Notes under the pieces: generated by a model
Told to the model about the DNA's origin: nothing
Databases searched by the model: none
The model's input: only the letters and a program-made list of their open reading frames with translations
Part shown: positions 9,104-18,414 of the stretch, piece by piece
How positions within the stretch are numbered: the first letter of the stretch is position 1
Layout: every line of letters starts with the position of its first letter
From: Roseofilum halophilum BLCC-M91
GTDB taxonomy: Bacteria; Cyanobacteriota; Cyanobacteriia; Cyanobacteriales; Desertifilaceae
Assembly (NCBI RefSeq): GCF_030068445.1
Contig: NZ_JAQPOK010000068.1
Location: 1 to 64,000 of the forward strand
Direction of reading: 5' to 3'
Length of the DNA stretch: 64,000 nucleotides
Made by a program: the position numbers and the translations under genes

Positions 9104-9856
9104 CTACCGATTAGGATTAACAAACGTAGCAGCCGGTAATCTAAACCGTCCATCCGTACTTTTTTCCAGAATATTTTGCACAATCTCCACCATAAACTCC
9201 AGCAAACCGCGCCATTGCCGTTCCCCAGAACTCACCCCCTCATTATGAATTTGGATCAACAACTCCTTCTGATCGAAACTCAACAGTTGCTCATGGTAGC
9301 GATTAATAATATCACCATCGAGCTGCATCACCGTTTGGGCATAAATAATATCCGTTGACTCAGAACTGAGATCTTGACTATCCAAAGCCGCTTTCAGTTC
9401 TAGCAGTTTACGCAAACCCCGTAAAAAACGCCCATTCGAGAGCAACTGCTGTAGCTTTTCCTCATCCTTGGGATCGTCTGGATTCGGCAGTCGCTCTTGA
9501 GGATCGAATAAATCATTCGTCGGACTATTAAGTACCTGGCGATACTCCATCAGCATTTTACGACGCAATCCATAATAGCGATGGTAAAGAGCTGGCGGAA
9601 TTTTACGCTCATAAAAATATTGTTCATCCCCTTCATGCTCCGGAATCTCATAAATATAACGATAGGCCTCTTGGGGGACAAATTTGCTCCCCGTAATCTG
9701 AGCCACCACCATCGTATTCACTTCCAAGGCAGTCATATCGGTGAGGACTTCACCCAACCCAATGACAAAATCACTAAACCGACGCTGAAGACTAGAGGTT
9801 TGTGTTGGTTGCCCATCCTGGGTGGGCGTTATCTCAGTTGAATCAGGCATAACCAT
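9104..9856 (-). CDS. Uncharacterised soluble protein with DGDI-H domain
   Basis: 250 residues, not recognised. No signal peptide or membrane segment is visible. Residues 25-100 form one predicted alpha/beta region (FSDFVIGLGEVLTDMTALEV...), followed by a charged linker (about 110-135). A C-terminal region has AQTVMQLDGDIINRYHEQLL (173-192) and H204, which is 24 residues after D180, matching the neighbour at 8295 and, more loosely, the two genes upstream. GGAG stands 6 bases before the chosen ATG; a second ATG two codons later is possible. It lies between the membrane protein (20-base gap) and the acidic repeat protein (70-base gap). Confidence 0.75.
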   Translation of the reverse strand: MVMPDSTEITPTQDGQPTQTSSLQRRFSDFVIGLGEVLTDMTALEVNTMVVAQITGSKFVPQEAYRYIYEIPEHEGDEQYFYERKIPPALYHRYYGLRRKMLMEYRQVLNSPTNDLFDPQERLPNPDDPKDEEKLQQLLSNGRFLRGLRKLLELKAALDSQDLSSESTDIIYAQTVMQLDGDIINRYHEQLLSFDQKELLIQIHNEGVSSGERQWRGLLEFMVEIVQNILEKSTDGRFRLPAATFVNPNR

Positions 9857-9926
9857 TTCACTCCTATTGAAAAAAGTATAGATCGACTAGGCTAGAGAAT
9901 CTCTGAGCCGACAGAGAACTCTAATT

Positions 9927-12900
9927 CTAAGATTTTTTGTCCTCAAAAGGATCTTCTAAATCAGCAAAAGGATCTTCATCCAAATCATCAAAGAGTTCTG
10001 AATCTTCTTGGGTTGATTGCTCGAATGAGTCTAGAGACTCGCCAAAAGGATCGGCCTCTTCTTCATCAGCAAACAAATCTGCTAAGGGGTCAACCTCATC
10101 CTCCTCTTCTAACATCAGTTCTTCTGTCGTGGCCGCAGGGGCGATCGCCTCCTCCTCTGTCTCCCAATCCTCAGACAACAGATCGTCTAGTCCATCTGAG
10201 CGATCCAAAACTGAATCTCGATCTGACTCCCCAGAGGAATCTAACCCCTCTTGGGCAAATTCGTCAATCATTTCTTCTGACTCTGGCTCCACCACCGTCG
10301 GTGCAGTATGACTCACAGGTGACTCCTCCCACAGATCCCCCATATCTGCCTCAATTTCCTTCACCGCTTCCGCATCTCTGCGCGATCGAGCTTGAGCCGG
10401 ATCTTCAGCCTCTATAGTTCCCTCATCAACGGACGGAAAATCTAACTCCTCCGTATCCCCAAAAACATCTAACAGATCCTCCTCTTCTTCCACACCCCGA
10501 TCCTCAGTCACACCCCCAGAAAAATCCGGAGCTTCCAAAGGCGTTTGCACTTCCTCTTCTGCAAATACATCGAGTAACTCTTCTGTTTCCCCAGAAAATT
10601 CCTCGGAAGAGGTTGGATCGTTCCAGATCGTCTCTGACATCGTATCCGTTTCAAACTCGCTTAAAATTTCTGCTTCTTGTTCCTCTGATACTTGTGGAAT
10701 ATCCAATGACTCTTGCTCGGAACTCCCAAACGGATCTCCTTCCGCTTCTTCTATTTTTTCCCATAACAATTCTTGGGATTCATCCGTGAGCAGATCTCCC
10801 GATTCTTCACCCGCAAACGGATCTTCTTCCGTCACCACTAATTCCTCTTCTACCGATTCTTCAAATACGGGCGTTTCTACTGATTCTTCCTCTTCCCATA
10901 ACCCTTCCATTTCTGAAGTCTCTTCACTAGCAAACGGATCGTCTTCCGTCACCACCAATTCCTCTTCTACCGATTCTTCAAACACCGGCGTTTCTACTGA
11001 TTCTTCCTCTTCCCATAACCCTTCCATTTCCGAAGTCTCTTCACTAGCAAACGGATCGTCTTCCGTCACCACCAATTCCTCTTCTACCGATTCTTCAAAC
11101 ACCGGCGTTTCTACTGATTCTTCCTCTTCCCATAATCCTTCCGTTTCTGAAGTCTCTTCACTAGCAAACGGATCTGCTTCTGCCGATTCTTCCAATTCTT
11201 GCATTTCTGAAGTCTCTTCACCAACAAACGGATCTTCTTCCGTCACCACCAATTCCTCTTCTACCGATTCTTCAAACACCGGCGTTTCTACTAATTCTTC
11301 CTCTTCCCATAATCCCTCCGTTTCTGAAGTCTCTTCACTAGCAAACGGATCTGCTTCTACCAATTCTTCCAATTCTTCCATTTCTGAAGTTTCGTCACTA
11401 GCAAACGGATCGTCTTCCGTCACCACCAATTCCTCTTCTACCGATTCTTCAAACACCGGCGTTTCTACTGATTCTTCCTCTTCCCATAATCCCTCCGTTT
11501 CTGAAGTTTCGTCACTAGCAAATGGATCTTCTTCTACCAATTCTTCCAAGTCTTGCATTTCTGAAGTTTCTTCGCCCGCAAATGGATCTTCTTCCGTTAC
11601 TACCAATTCTTCGTCTAGAGATTCTTCAAATACGGGCGTTTCTGAAGTCTCTTCACCCGCAAACGGATCTGCTTCTGCCGATGCTTCCAATTCTTGCATT
11701 TCTGAAGTTTCTTCGCCCGCAAACGGATCTTCTTCTGCCGATGCTTCCAATTCTTGCATTTCTGAAGTTTCTTCGCCCGCAAACGGATCTGCTTCTGCTG
11801 ATTCTTCCAATTCTTCCATTTTTGAAGTTTCTTCACTAGCAAACGGATCTTCTTCCGTCACCACTAATTCTTCGTCTAGAGATTCTTCCAATTCTTGCAT
11901 TTCTGAAGTTTCTTCACCTGCAAACGGATCTTCTTCCGTTACCACCAATTCTTCGTCTAAAGATTCTTCAAATACGGGCGTTTCTACTGATTCTTCCTCT
12001 TCCCATAACCCCTCCGTTTCTGAAGCTTGTTCTAAGGATTCTTGAGAAGAGAGATCGCCAGAAGATTCTGTGTCTGTTTCTTGGTGTGTTGTTCCATATT
12101 GAGCATCAAACTCTGCCATAATATCATCTTCGTCTGAATCTTCGTCGGACGACTCTAGATCGGGCAAGTTTTCTTCTGGCTGTTGAGAAGTTTCAGCAGA
12201 GGACTCTTGGATATCGGTGGGTAAGGAATCTATTGGGGAATCAGGGGTTCCTTCTTCTGTATCGAAACTTTCTAATAAATCTTGATCGCTCGAGTCAGTT
12301 ATTTCAGACAAAGATGAATCAGCACTTTCGGTTTCTAGTTGGACTGCATCGATGACGGGTAAGGTTCCTAATTCTGAAGGGGTTAGGTCGGGTTCTACAC
12401 TTAATTCTTCCGAGCCAACTTCGGAATCATCAGCATCAAATGCAGCCATAATTTCATCGTCTTCTGGGTCTAAGCTAGAATCGACACTGGGTAATGATGA
12501 ATCGATTTCAGTTTCTAGGGTTGAAGATTCTAGGTCTGTGTCTAGTTCGGGGATTTCTGGAGAGTCTTCAATGGGGATTAAGGGGGGTTCTTCGATCGCA
12601 CCTTCGGCGATCGCTTCTGAACTTTCCTCTAGATCGGATTGAGCCGCATCTGAGTAAGTCGCATCAAAGGCGCTCATGATCTCTTCTTCTTCATCATCTA
12701 GAGGTTCTTCAGATTCGATCTCTAGATCGTTAGTGTCTTCTGAGGGATCGTCTGGTTGTTCTTCCGGTTCAGATGCTTGTGCTGCTGAGGTAACCGCAAC
12801 GGCGGCGGCGGTAAATCCGGCTGCTGCCGCAATGGTTTCTAGGCTGAGATCGGTTTGTTTTTGGCTCTCTGATGAAGATTCGGGTTCATTTTCCCCAAAA

Positions 12901-13526
12901 ATGTCATCGAGGGGATCTGAGGGGGTTTCGGGTTGAGTTTCAACCGGTTGAGTATCAAAAGAGTCGAAAAAGTCCTCTTCGGGGTCTTCTGAGGGGGGTA
13001 GGGAAGGTTCTGGGGGGCGATCGCCCATTTCCTCACCCCTATCTTCCACTGGAGGCACTTCTACCTCCCAATCCACGGTTTCTGAGTTTTCCTCCGAAGA
13101 AGGAGCGCTCTCATTATTTTGACCCGCAACTGTTTCCAGATGAGTCACCACCGTCTCAAACTCAGTTTGTTGCATCTCTGCCCATAATCCAAACAGTTTT
13201 TGAATACTGTTAAGATTGCGTTTAATGATTTGCCGACTCGATCGAATCTGATTAATGTGGAACTCTCGCAGTTCAGTAAAAGGCCCATTCCCCACAAAGT
13301 GACTACCCACTTCGGTATCGATTTCGCCATCAACGATATTAATCCGGCTATGCATCCGATAACCCGGTTGGGATTCTGGTTGCTCATCTGGGTTGACGCT
13401 ATAGGGATCGGCTAAGGAGATCCAGGTCGTGATTTCCAGTTCTATTGATTCACTTAAGGCGGTTTTCAAAGCATCGAGGAGTTCTCCTGCTTTGATTGCT
13501 TCCCGAAAGTCGTCAGTGGCTGCCAT
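9927..13526 (-). CDS. Giant acidic repeat protein with N-terminal DGEI-H domain and DPF-motif tail
   Basis: 1,199 residues. Residues 1-135 form a folded domain also found in the neighbour at 13648 (FREAIKAGELLDALKTALSE, then RINIVDGEIDTEVGSHFVGNG, H90). The other ~1,060 residues are extremely acidic, poor in basic residues and probably disordered. The first part of the tail has three EIMxxFDAxY-like motifs (IMSAFDATY, IMAAFDADD, IMAEFDAQY). The middle has a ~39-residue tandem repeat (ETSEMEGLWEEEE / SVETPVFEESVEEELVV / TEDDPFASE). About 18 DPF tripeptides occur in all, and the C-terminus ends in DPFADLEDPFEDKKS. A Pro/Ala-rich hydrophobic patch (AAAAGFTAAAVAVTSAA) lies near residues 230-250. 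Function unknown; a multivalent scaffold is an inference. The long opposite-strand frame across it is a shadow. Confidence 0.85.
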   Translation of the reverse strand: MAATDDFREAIKAGELLDALKTALSESIELEITTWISLADPYSVNPDEQPESQPGYRMHSRINIVDGEIDTEVGSHFVGNGPFTELREFHINQIRSSRQIIKRNLNSIQKLFGLWAEMQQTEFETVVTHLETVAGQNNESAPSSEENSETVDWEVEVPPVEDRGEEMGDRPPEPSLPPSEDPEEDFFDSFDTQPVETQPETPSDPLDDIFGENEPESSSESQKQTDLSLETIAAAAGFTAAAVAVTSAAQASEPEEQPDDPSEDTNDLEIESEEPLDDEEEEIMSAFDATYSDAAQSDLEESSEAIAEGAIEEPPLIPIEDSPEIPELDTDLESSTLETEIDSSLPSVDSSLDPEDDEIMAAFDADDSEVGSEELSVEPDLTPSELGTLPVIDAVQLETESADSSLSEITDSSDQDLLESFDTEEGTPDSPIDSLPTDIQESSAETSQQPEENLPDLESSDEDSDEDDIMAEFDAQYGTTHQETDTESSGDLSSQESLEQASETEGLWEEEESVETPVFEESLDEELVVTEEDPFAGEETSEMQELEESLDEELVVTEEDPFASEETSKMEELEESAEADPFAGEETSEMQELEASAEEDPFAGEETSEMQELEASAEADPFAGEETSETPVFEESLDEELVVTEEDPFAGEETSEMQDLEELVEEDPFASDETSETEGLWEEEESVETPVFEESVEEELVVTEDDPFASDETSEMEELEELVEADPFASEETSETEGLWEEEELVETPVFEESVEEELVVTEEDPFVGEETSEMQELEESAEADPFASEETSETEGLWEEEESVETPVFEESVEEELVVTEDDPFASEETSEMEGLWEEEESVETPVFEESVEEELVVTEDDPFASEETSEMEGLWEEEESVETPVFEESVEEELVVTEEDPFAGEESGDLLTDESQELLWEKIEEAEGDPFGSSEQESLDIPQVSEEQEAEILSEFETDTMSETIWNDPTSSEEFSGETEELLDVFAEEEVQTPLEAPDFSGGVTEDRGVEEEEDLLDVFGDTEELDFPSVDEGTIEAEDPAQARSRRDAEAVKEIEADMGDLWEESPVSHTAPTVVEPESEEMIDEFAQEGLDSSGESDRDSVLDRSDGLDDLLSEDWETEEEAIAPAATTEELMLEEEDEVDPLADLFADEEEADPFGESLDSFEQSTQEDSELFDDLDEDPFADLEDPFEDKKS
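10790..12045 (-). repeat. Degenerate tandem repeats inside the acidic protein gene
   Basis: About 1.25 kb of in-frame repeats. Long units of ~117 bases (three near-identical copies between about 10795 and 11150) alternate with short units of ~57 bases around 11640-11840. Some adjacent units differ at only one or two bases, which indicates recent duplication or gene conversion and makes this stretch prone to length change and assembly error. Confidence 0.85.
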
Positions 13527-13647
13527 GATGATAGTTCCTCGTTAATCGATGCCGGAAGCCGATACTCGACCCCATATGAGCAAACCTAAACACCTGTCTA
13601 TGCTATCTGAAATTTGCACAAGTTTGATACTGTTTTCACAAACCCAT

Positions 13648-14091
13648 CTATTTACCCTTGAGTAGGTTGGAGGGTTTAGAGCTAGAGAGTTGAGCCGCTT
13701 GTACTGAAGAGATTTTCTTCATGCTTGCGGCCAAGATAGCAAAGAGTTGCTCTAGGTTATCTAAGTTCTGTTCCAGGATATCGCGGCTTTCGTCAATTTG
13801 ACTCAGATGAAAGTCTTTTAGCTCAGTGTAAGGGCCATTCCCCACAAAATGACTCCCTACTTCGGTATCAATTTTGCCTTCTATGATGTTGATCCGAGTT
13901 CGCATCTGATAACCTGATGTCGCCTGAGTTGCACTGTCGGTTGGATGAGAGTTCGCAGGACGTTCATAGCGAACGCCGTCGGCAACCCAGGTTTTAATAT
14001 CAAGTTCGACGGCTTCGCTCAAAGCAATTTGTAGAGCATCTTTAATATTCCCAGCTTTGAGCGCGGCTTTGAAGTCATCACTAGCTGCCAT
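13648..14091 (-). CDS. Stand-alone paralog of the acidic protein's N-terminal domain
   Basis: 147 residues. It aligns along almost its full length with residues 1-135 of the 1,199-residue protein downstream: MAASDDFKAALKAGNIKDAL against MAATDDFREAIKAGELLDAL, and RINIIEGKIDTEVGSHFVGN against RINIVDGEIDTEVGSHFVGN. H95 is 24 residues after E71. It lacks the acidic tail and ends with a short Ser/Lys-rich tail (SSSKPSNLLKGK). A GAGGGGG stretch precedes the ATG. It lies 121 bases upstream of the long gene on the same strand, a tandem duplication in which one copy acquired or lost the tail. Function unknown; it may bind or cap its larger paralog (inference). Confidence 0.8.
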   Translation of the reverse strand: MAASDDFKAALKAGNIKDALQIALSEAVELDIKTWVADGVRYERPANSHPTDSATQATSGYQMRTRINIIEGKIDTEVGSHFVGNGPYTELKDFHLSQIDESRDILEQNLDNLEQLFAILAASMKKISSVQAAQLSSSKPSNLLKGK

Positions 14092-14185
14092 CCCTAAATC
14101 CCCCTCTTGAGTTTGCGTGCCTTAACTTAGGCCCATGGAATAATTATCAGGGATTGAGTATGAATAATCAAGGAGATTTCACAGT

Positions 14186-15943
14186 TCAACTCAATTCGGA
14201 TGAGTTTTCCTGCTTCTGCTTTTTCCATAAAATGGCGATCGCCACCCGCACCGACTTCCCCATCATGGACACCCGCATTTCTGGAGAAGCCTTTTTCTCC
14301 CACTGAAGCAAGCTATTACGAAAAGCCTCATCCTGTTGCGATCGCTGCACTATAGCTGACACAATCACCTTTTTCTGGAGCTGCTCTAGGGCAATCCCTT
14401 CCTCTTTCAAATAATTTAACAACCGTTCAATATTAGCCACAAACTGCTCCGGTAGTTGGGAAAACAGAATCGACTTAATCTGCTTCGAGGTCTCCTGATA
14501 CAACTGCTGTTGGCGATCGAGCATCGGTTTCGGAGGCGGAGGGGGTGGGGGACTCTGATTTACCACAGGTCGAGATTCAGGTAAAGTTGGATGTTTCAAA
14601 AGGCTCAATAATTGCTGGCGACACAGCGTAAACCGTTCCTTAACTTCCGGATACAAATTCAAAATCTGTTCAGAAAGTATTTTGGCATTCACCACATGAT
14701 TCGCTAATAACCTCAGCAAATATTGATGATCCATCGGCACATAAGATTCAATCGTTAAATGCAGCTCTAAATTTTCCTGTTGCAATTCCGCCAAAGTCAG
14801 AATCAACACTTCCCAATTGGGCGGCTCGCTAAACAAAACCTCAATCGTTGTACTACTTTCTTGATACTCTTGCCCCAGTTCTCCTGGCTCAAAATCTCGA
14901 TTCACTGGATAGCGGCTGGTGGGACGTTTCGTCGTAAAATTATATTGTCTCCACAAATATCGACAGATGACCTTAGATAAATCAACACCCTCAATTTTCC
15001 AATTTTGGATACACGCACCCGTTAAATTACAACCATCTAAAATTGTCCGAATCAGTCGAGTTTCCAATAACAGAGCATCCGTCAGATCCGTTTCCCCCAA
15101 ATTGGCATCACTCAAATAAGATCCACTTAAATCGGCCCGTCTGAGATTCGACCCCCGTAAATTGGCATGACTTAAATTTCCTTGCAACAGATAAACATCT
15201 TCTAAATTCGTTCGCAACAAATGAGAATTCTTAAAGCTCGTTTTCAGCAAATACGCTCCAGCCAAATCAGCCCGACTCAAATCGGCATAATCTAGCATTG
15301 CATCGCTTAAATCAGCCCCCGTAAGAATCACTCGATGTAAATCCGCTCGACTTAAATCAGCCGATCGCAGACAACAGTTGAGTAAATTCGCCTCCGTTAA
15401 ATTCACCTCAACCAAAATTGCATTGCGTAAATTGGCCTCCTCTAAATGGCTCTCCCGTAAATTCGCCCCTGTTAAATTGGCTCCCGTCAAATTTGCATGA
15501 CGCAGATTTGCTTCCATTAACTCCGTTTTGCTTAAATTCACACTCGTTAGCTTTGCCCGTTCTAAATTAATTTGATCTAACGTTGAATTTTGCAAATCAG
15601 CACTGGTTAAATCTGCTTCTGTCAGGATCGCCCAATTGAGTTCTGCTTCCTGGATTCGGGATAAGCGTAAATCCGCCTTAGTTAAATTCGCCCCACTGAA
15701 ATTACAACCCTTTAATTGACTACTGGTTAAAACCACATTACTTAAATCCGCATGTCGCAAACAGGCTCCTGTAAGATTGGCTTCATTGAGCGATACCCAA
15801 GTTAAATTGGCTCCAGTTAAATCTGCCCCAGTCAAATCAATTTGCCGTAAACTTGCCCCACTGAGGTGAGCGCCACTGAGGTCTACATGGGCAAAATCCC
15901 GTTCTCCTTGTCGATAGCGATTGAATAACTCTTGTGTTTCCAT
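14186..15943 (-). CDS. Pentapeptide-repeat protein with C-terminal helical domain
   Basis: 585 residues. Residues ~15-310 are A(D/N)LxxA-type pentapeptide repeats, which fold as a right-handed quadrilateral beta-helix rod. A middle domain (about 350-460, EVLFSEPPNWEVLILTLAEL...) follows, then a Pro run linker (SPPPPPPPKP, ~475-485) and a helical C-terminal domain (490-585). The last two are not recognised. The gene is 94 bases upstream of the DGEI-H block on the same strand and may be its first gene. Pentapeptide proteins are common in cyanobacteria and mostly uncharacterised, so linkage to the block is inference from position. Confidence 0.8.
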   Translation of the reverse strand: METQELFNRYRQGERDFAHVDLSGAHLSGASLRQIDLTGADLTGANLTWVSLNEANLTGACLRHADLSNVVLTSSQLKGCNFSGANLTKADLRLSRIQEAELNWAILTEADLTSADLQNSTLDQINLERAKLTSVNLSKTELMEANLRHANLTGANLTGANLRESHLEEANLRNAILVEVNLTEANLLNCCLRSADLSRADLHRVILTGADLSDAMLDYADLSRADLAGAYLLKTSFKNSHLLRTNLEDVYLLQGNLSHANLRGSNLRRADLSGSYLSDANLGETDLTDALLLETRLIRTILDGCNLTGACIQNWKIEGVDLSKVICRYLWRQYNFTTKRPTSRYPVNRDFEPGELGQEYQESSTTIEVLFSEPPNWEVLILTLAELQQENLELHLTIESYVPMDHQYLLRLLANHVVNAKILSEQILNLYPEVKERFTLCRQQLLSLLKHPTLPESRPVVNQSPPPPPPPKPMLDRQQQLYQETSKQIKSILFSQLPEQFVANIERLLNYLKEEGIALEQLQKKVIVSAIVQRSQQDEAFRNSLLQWEKKASPEMRVSMMGKSVRVAIAILWKKQKQENSSELS

Positions 15944-16094
15944 GAAAACTGGTGATGGGTTCCCTGAACTGGAGTAAAATCGGGTTTTGATTGACCGGAG
16001 CTGTTACTCCAGTCCCCCCTAGTGTACGTCAACCGGTTGAGCATAGGAGGAAACTAGATTACACCATTGCGTCAGCCGATGGAGGAGAGCCGGG

Positions 16095-17594
16095 TTAAGG
16101 TAACCATTGAGGATCGGAGCCTTTTAAGGGCAGAACTTCGGGTTTAATTTGGGGATCTTCCTTTAATTGGTCGGCATCAATAATCGGTAAGATCCAAAGG
16201 TTACTGTTGACTGAGTTCTCTGGAGGAGTAGCTGGGGAGTCTTCGAGGGCATCGACTTGGTTGTGATCGAACAAAATCGCCACGCCATCGGGGGATAAAC
16301 TGATCTGGATTTCCCGTTGGTTGGGCAAGCCGACTAAGGGAATTTGCTTGCTGGTTTCTAGATCGATGAGGCTAATATAGGGCAGTTCTTGGTACACCTC
16401 TCCGGGTAAGAGTTCGGAGAGCAAACAATAGAGTAGGGTTTGGGTGGGGTCAAATTCGCAGGCTTTAATTGATCCATTGGTTTTGAGTAGTTCTTTTTCG
16501 GTTCCTTGGTTGGTGACGAGATAGAGCGATCGCGTGAAGTCGGTATTAAATTTGATCATCGTCGCGGCGGAACCATCGGGGGCAAAGCTGAGAATTTGAC
16601 CAAATTTAGGCAGAAAGTCTAAGGGTTGGTTCGTGGGTTCGGAGTCATCCGGATAGAGGGGAAGCAGGGCAACCCCTTCTCCTTGTAAGAGGGCTAAAGC
16701 CTGGGAATCGGGAGTAATTAAAAATTCTCCTCCGGGTTGGTTTTCCATGGGATAGGGGTCTCCTTTTTCCGGAATTAGCCAGAGGCCAAAATCTCCGGGG
16801 TCGTCACGATTCACCCGTTGTACTACAATGGTTTTACCGTCAGGAGAGAGATCGAAGGCCAGATTTTGATGGGTTTCGTTGTCTAGAATGTCTTCGATAA
16901 TCCCCGGATTTTCCCCAGATTTTAAGCCGGTGGTGGTGGTATAAAGCTTTTGCTCGATCAGTTCCTCACTCTCGGCTTCCGTATCCCGTGCTGAAAAGAG
17001 GATGCGATCGCGATCGGGATATGGCTCAAAGGCCATCACCTCCAGATTAGGCGGGCTGAGGATCTCTAGATGATTTTGAGTCAGATTATAGAGAATTAAG
17101 CGCCCCGACTCTTCGCCCTGATTGCCAATATAGACAAACACGCGATCGCGAGTTCTAAATTGACCCACAAAAGGTTGAATAGTCGCTCCCTGTCGAGCAT
17201 CAGAATATTGATCCCTTGCCCCTTCAATTTGCACCTTAAATTCTGTCCCATAGGGTGCAGGCTTATTTAACGTATACGCCATTCTGCGACCGGCCCAACT
17301 GGTTTTACCCGATAACGACGGTTCAATTTTCAGATTATTTTCTACACTTTCCCGATTCATGGGATGACTAAATTGCAAAATAAATGCCTTATCTTGAGCC
17401 ATAATCGTTTTATTTTCCCAAGTAAATGCCCTTACCCTGGGCGCGGCATTCCTGCCGGTAATGACTAGGAAAAACATGACCACAAATAGCACAATGACTA
17501 CCCCAATTACCACGCGATCCAGAGGTTGCCAATCTTTAACCTTGGGTTCGATTTTGGCGGTGTAAAAATCCATTAAATAATCGGGAATATTCAT
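16095..17594 (-). CDS. Membrane-anchored Ig-like/beta-propeller protein
   Basis: One N-terminal membrane helix (VVIGVVIVLFVVMFFLVIT) is followed by an SbsA-type Ig-like domain (FILQFSHPMNRESVENNLKI). A WD40-like/PD40 propeller of about 350 residues follows, with repeated DPDG/SPDG turns (LSPDGKTIVVQ, FAPDGSAATM, LSPDGVAILF). It is probably extracytoplasmic. The open frame reaches 17678, overlapping the upstream gene by 56 bases; I chose the ATG at 17594 (MNIPDYLMDF), with another ATG four codons earlier. The substrate is unknown. It follows the TIGR03943/permease pair on the same strand. Confidence 0.7.
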   Translation of the reverse strand: MNIPDYLMDFYTAKIEPKVKDWQPLDRVVIGVVIVLFVVMFFLVITGRNAAPRVRAFTWENKTIMAQDKAFILQFSHPMNRESVENNLKIEPSLSGKTSWAGRRMAYTLNKPAPYGTEFKVQIEGARDQYSDARQGATIQPFVGQFRTRDRVFVYIGNQGEESGRLILYNLTQNHLEILSPPNLEVMAFEPYPDRDRILFSARDTEAESEELIEQKLYTTTTGLKSGENPGIIEDILDNETHQNLAFDLSPDGKTIVVQRVNRDDPGDFGLWLIPEKGDPYPMENQPGGEFLITPDSQALALLQGEGVALLPLYPDDSEPTNQPLDFLPKFGQILSFAPDGSAATMIKFNTDFTRSLYLVTNQGTEKELLKTNGSIKACEFDPTQTLLYCLLSELLPGEVYQELPYISLIDLETSKQIPLVGLPNQREIQISLSPDGVAILFDHNQVDALEDSPATPPENSVNSNLWILPIIDADQLKEDPQIKPEVLPLKGSDPQWLP

Positions 17595-17622
17595 GCTTCT
17601 ACCCATCGATAATACAATAGCT

Positions 17623-18405
17623 TTAGTAGTTATAAGGATTTCTAGGTTCGGGAATGGGCTGAATTTCTTGGGCAACAATTACCAACCTGCGCTCATCATT
17701 TAAAACTTCTGTTGCCATTTCTCCTTTTACCTCAATCCAACTATCTTGGGCATAGGTTTCGCGAGATTCGGGAAACTTAACCGGTAAACCAATCGGATAA
17801 GCATCTGCCGCACAACAGGTAATAATAAACCGAGAAACTAATCCATATTCTGGGGGAAAGTCGGGGGGATGAATCACAAACCCACTCACCTGCACCTTTT
17901 GCCCTGTATAGGCATCCGGTTCGGGATAAACATTCAAAGTCCTGACCCATTCCACCAAAGACTTTTCCTCCGGTCTCGTCACAGCCGTAAATGACTGGGG
18001 CGTGATTTCTGTAACCGGGACAAAATCATTCACTCCTCGTTTCAAAGCTGTTTCAGACGTAAACGCTTGGGGACGAATGGTTAGACTAAGGATCGCCGTA
18101 AATAATAACAGATAGCAACTGAAACTCTGGGGCAATAGGGTAACATGCTCCCGCAAATCACCAGAATTTCGAGGACGGTCAACCAAACGTTTTTGGTAAT
18201 GTTTCCACAGTTGCCCTCCCTTGACTATACTGAGTCCAAGTAAACACACTCCGGCCATAACGATCAGCCAATGGTAGGCTGGGTGAATCAGTAAATTCAG
18301 TTCTCCACCGATCCATAATTTGAGTAACAAGAATCCCCATAATCCCGTGGTGACCACATCTAAGGTGGGAAGCCAACGCTGAGGAAAACGCAGTTTATTC
18401 ATCAT
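17623..18405 (-). CDS. TIGR03943-type (YcgQ-like) membrane protein
   Basis: 260 residues: two or three hydrophobic segments near the N-terminus and around residue 100, then a soluble C-terminal domain containing FIITCCAADAYPIG and IEVKGEM, typical of the TIGR03943/DUF1980 family. These proteins are regularly encoded beside a YraQ-type permease, as here with a 9-base gap, and act as its partner subunit. In Bacillus the equivalent pair is under zinc control; whether that holds here is unknown. Confidence 0.8.
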   Translation of the reverse strand: MMNKLRFPQRWLPTLDVVTTGLWGFLLLKLWIGGELNLLIHPAYHWLIVMAGVCLLGLSIVKGGQLWKHYQKRLVDRPRNSGDLREHVTLLPQSFSCYLLLFTAILSLTIRPQAFTSETALKRGVNDFVPVTEITPQSFTAVTRPEEKSLVEWVRTLNVYPEPDAYTGQKVQVSGFVIHPPDFPPEYGLVSRFIITCCAADAYPIGLPVKFPESRETYAQDSWIEVKGEMATEVLNDERRLVIVAQEIQPIPEPRNPYNY

Positions 18406-18414
18406 CCTTGAAAA

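Noticed and set aside
10786-12045. Long plus-strand open frame rich in Ser/Asn/Thr opposite the acidic protein
   Set aside because: It is the antisense image of the Glu/Asp-rich repeats (GAA/GAG read as TTC/CTC shifts), has no ribosome-binding site and no domain; the minus-strand frame extends far beyond it with a conserved N-terminal domain.
10790-12045. Regular repeats considered as a CRISPR array
   Set aside because: Units are adjacent, in frame and protein-coding, with no unique spacers and no cas genes nearby.
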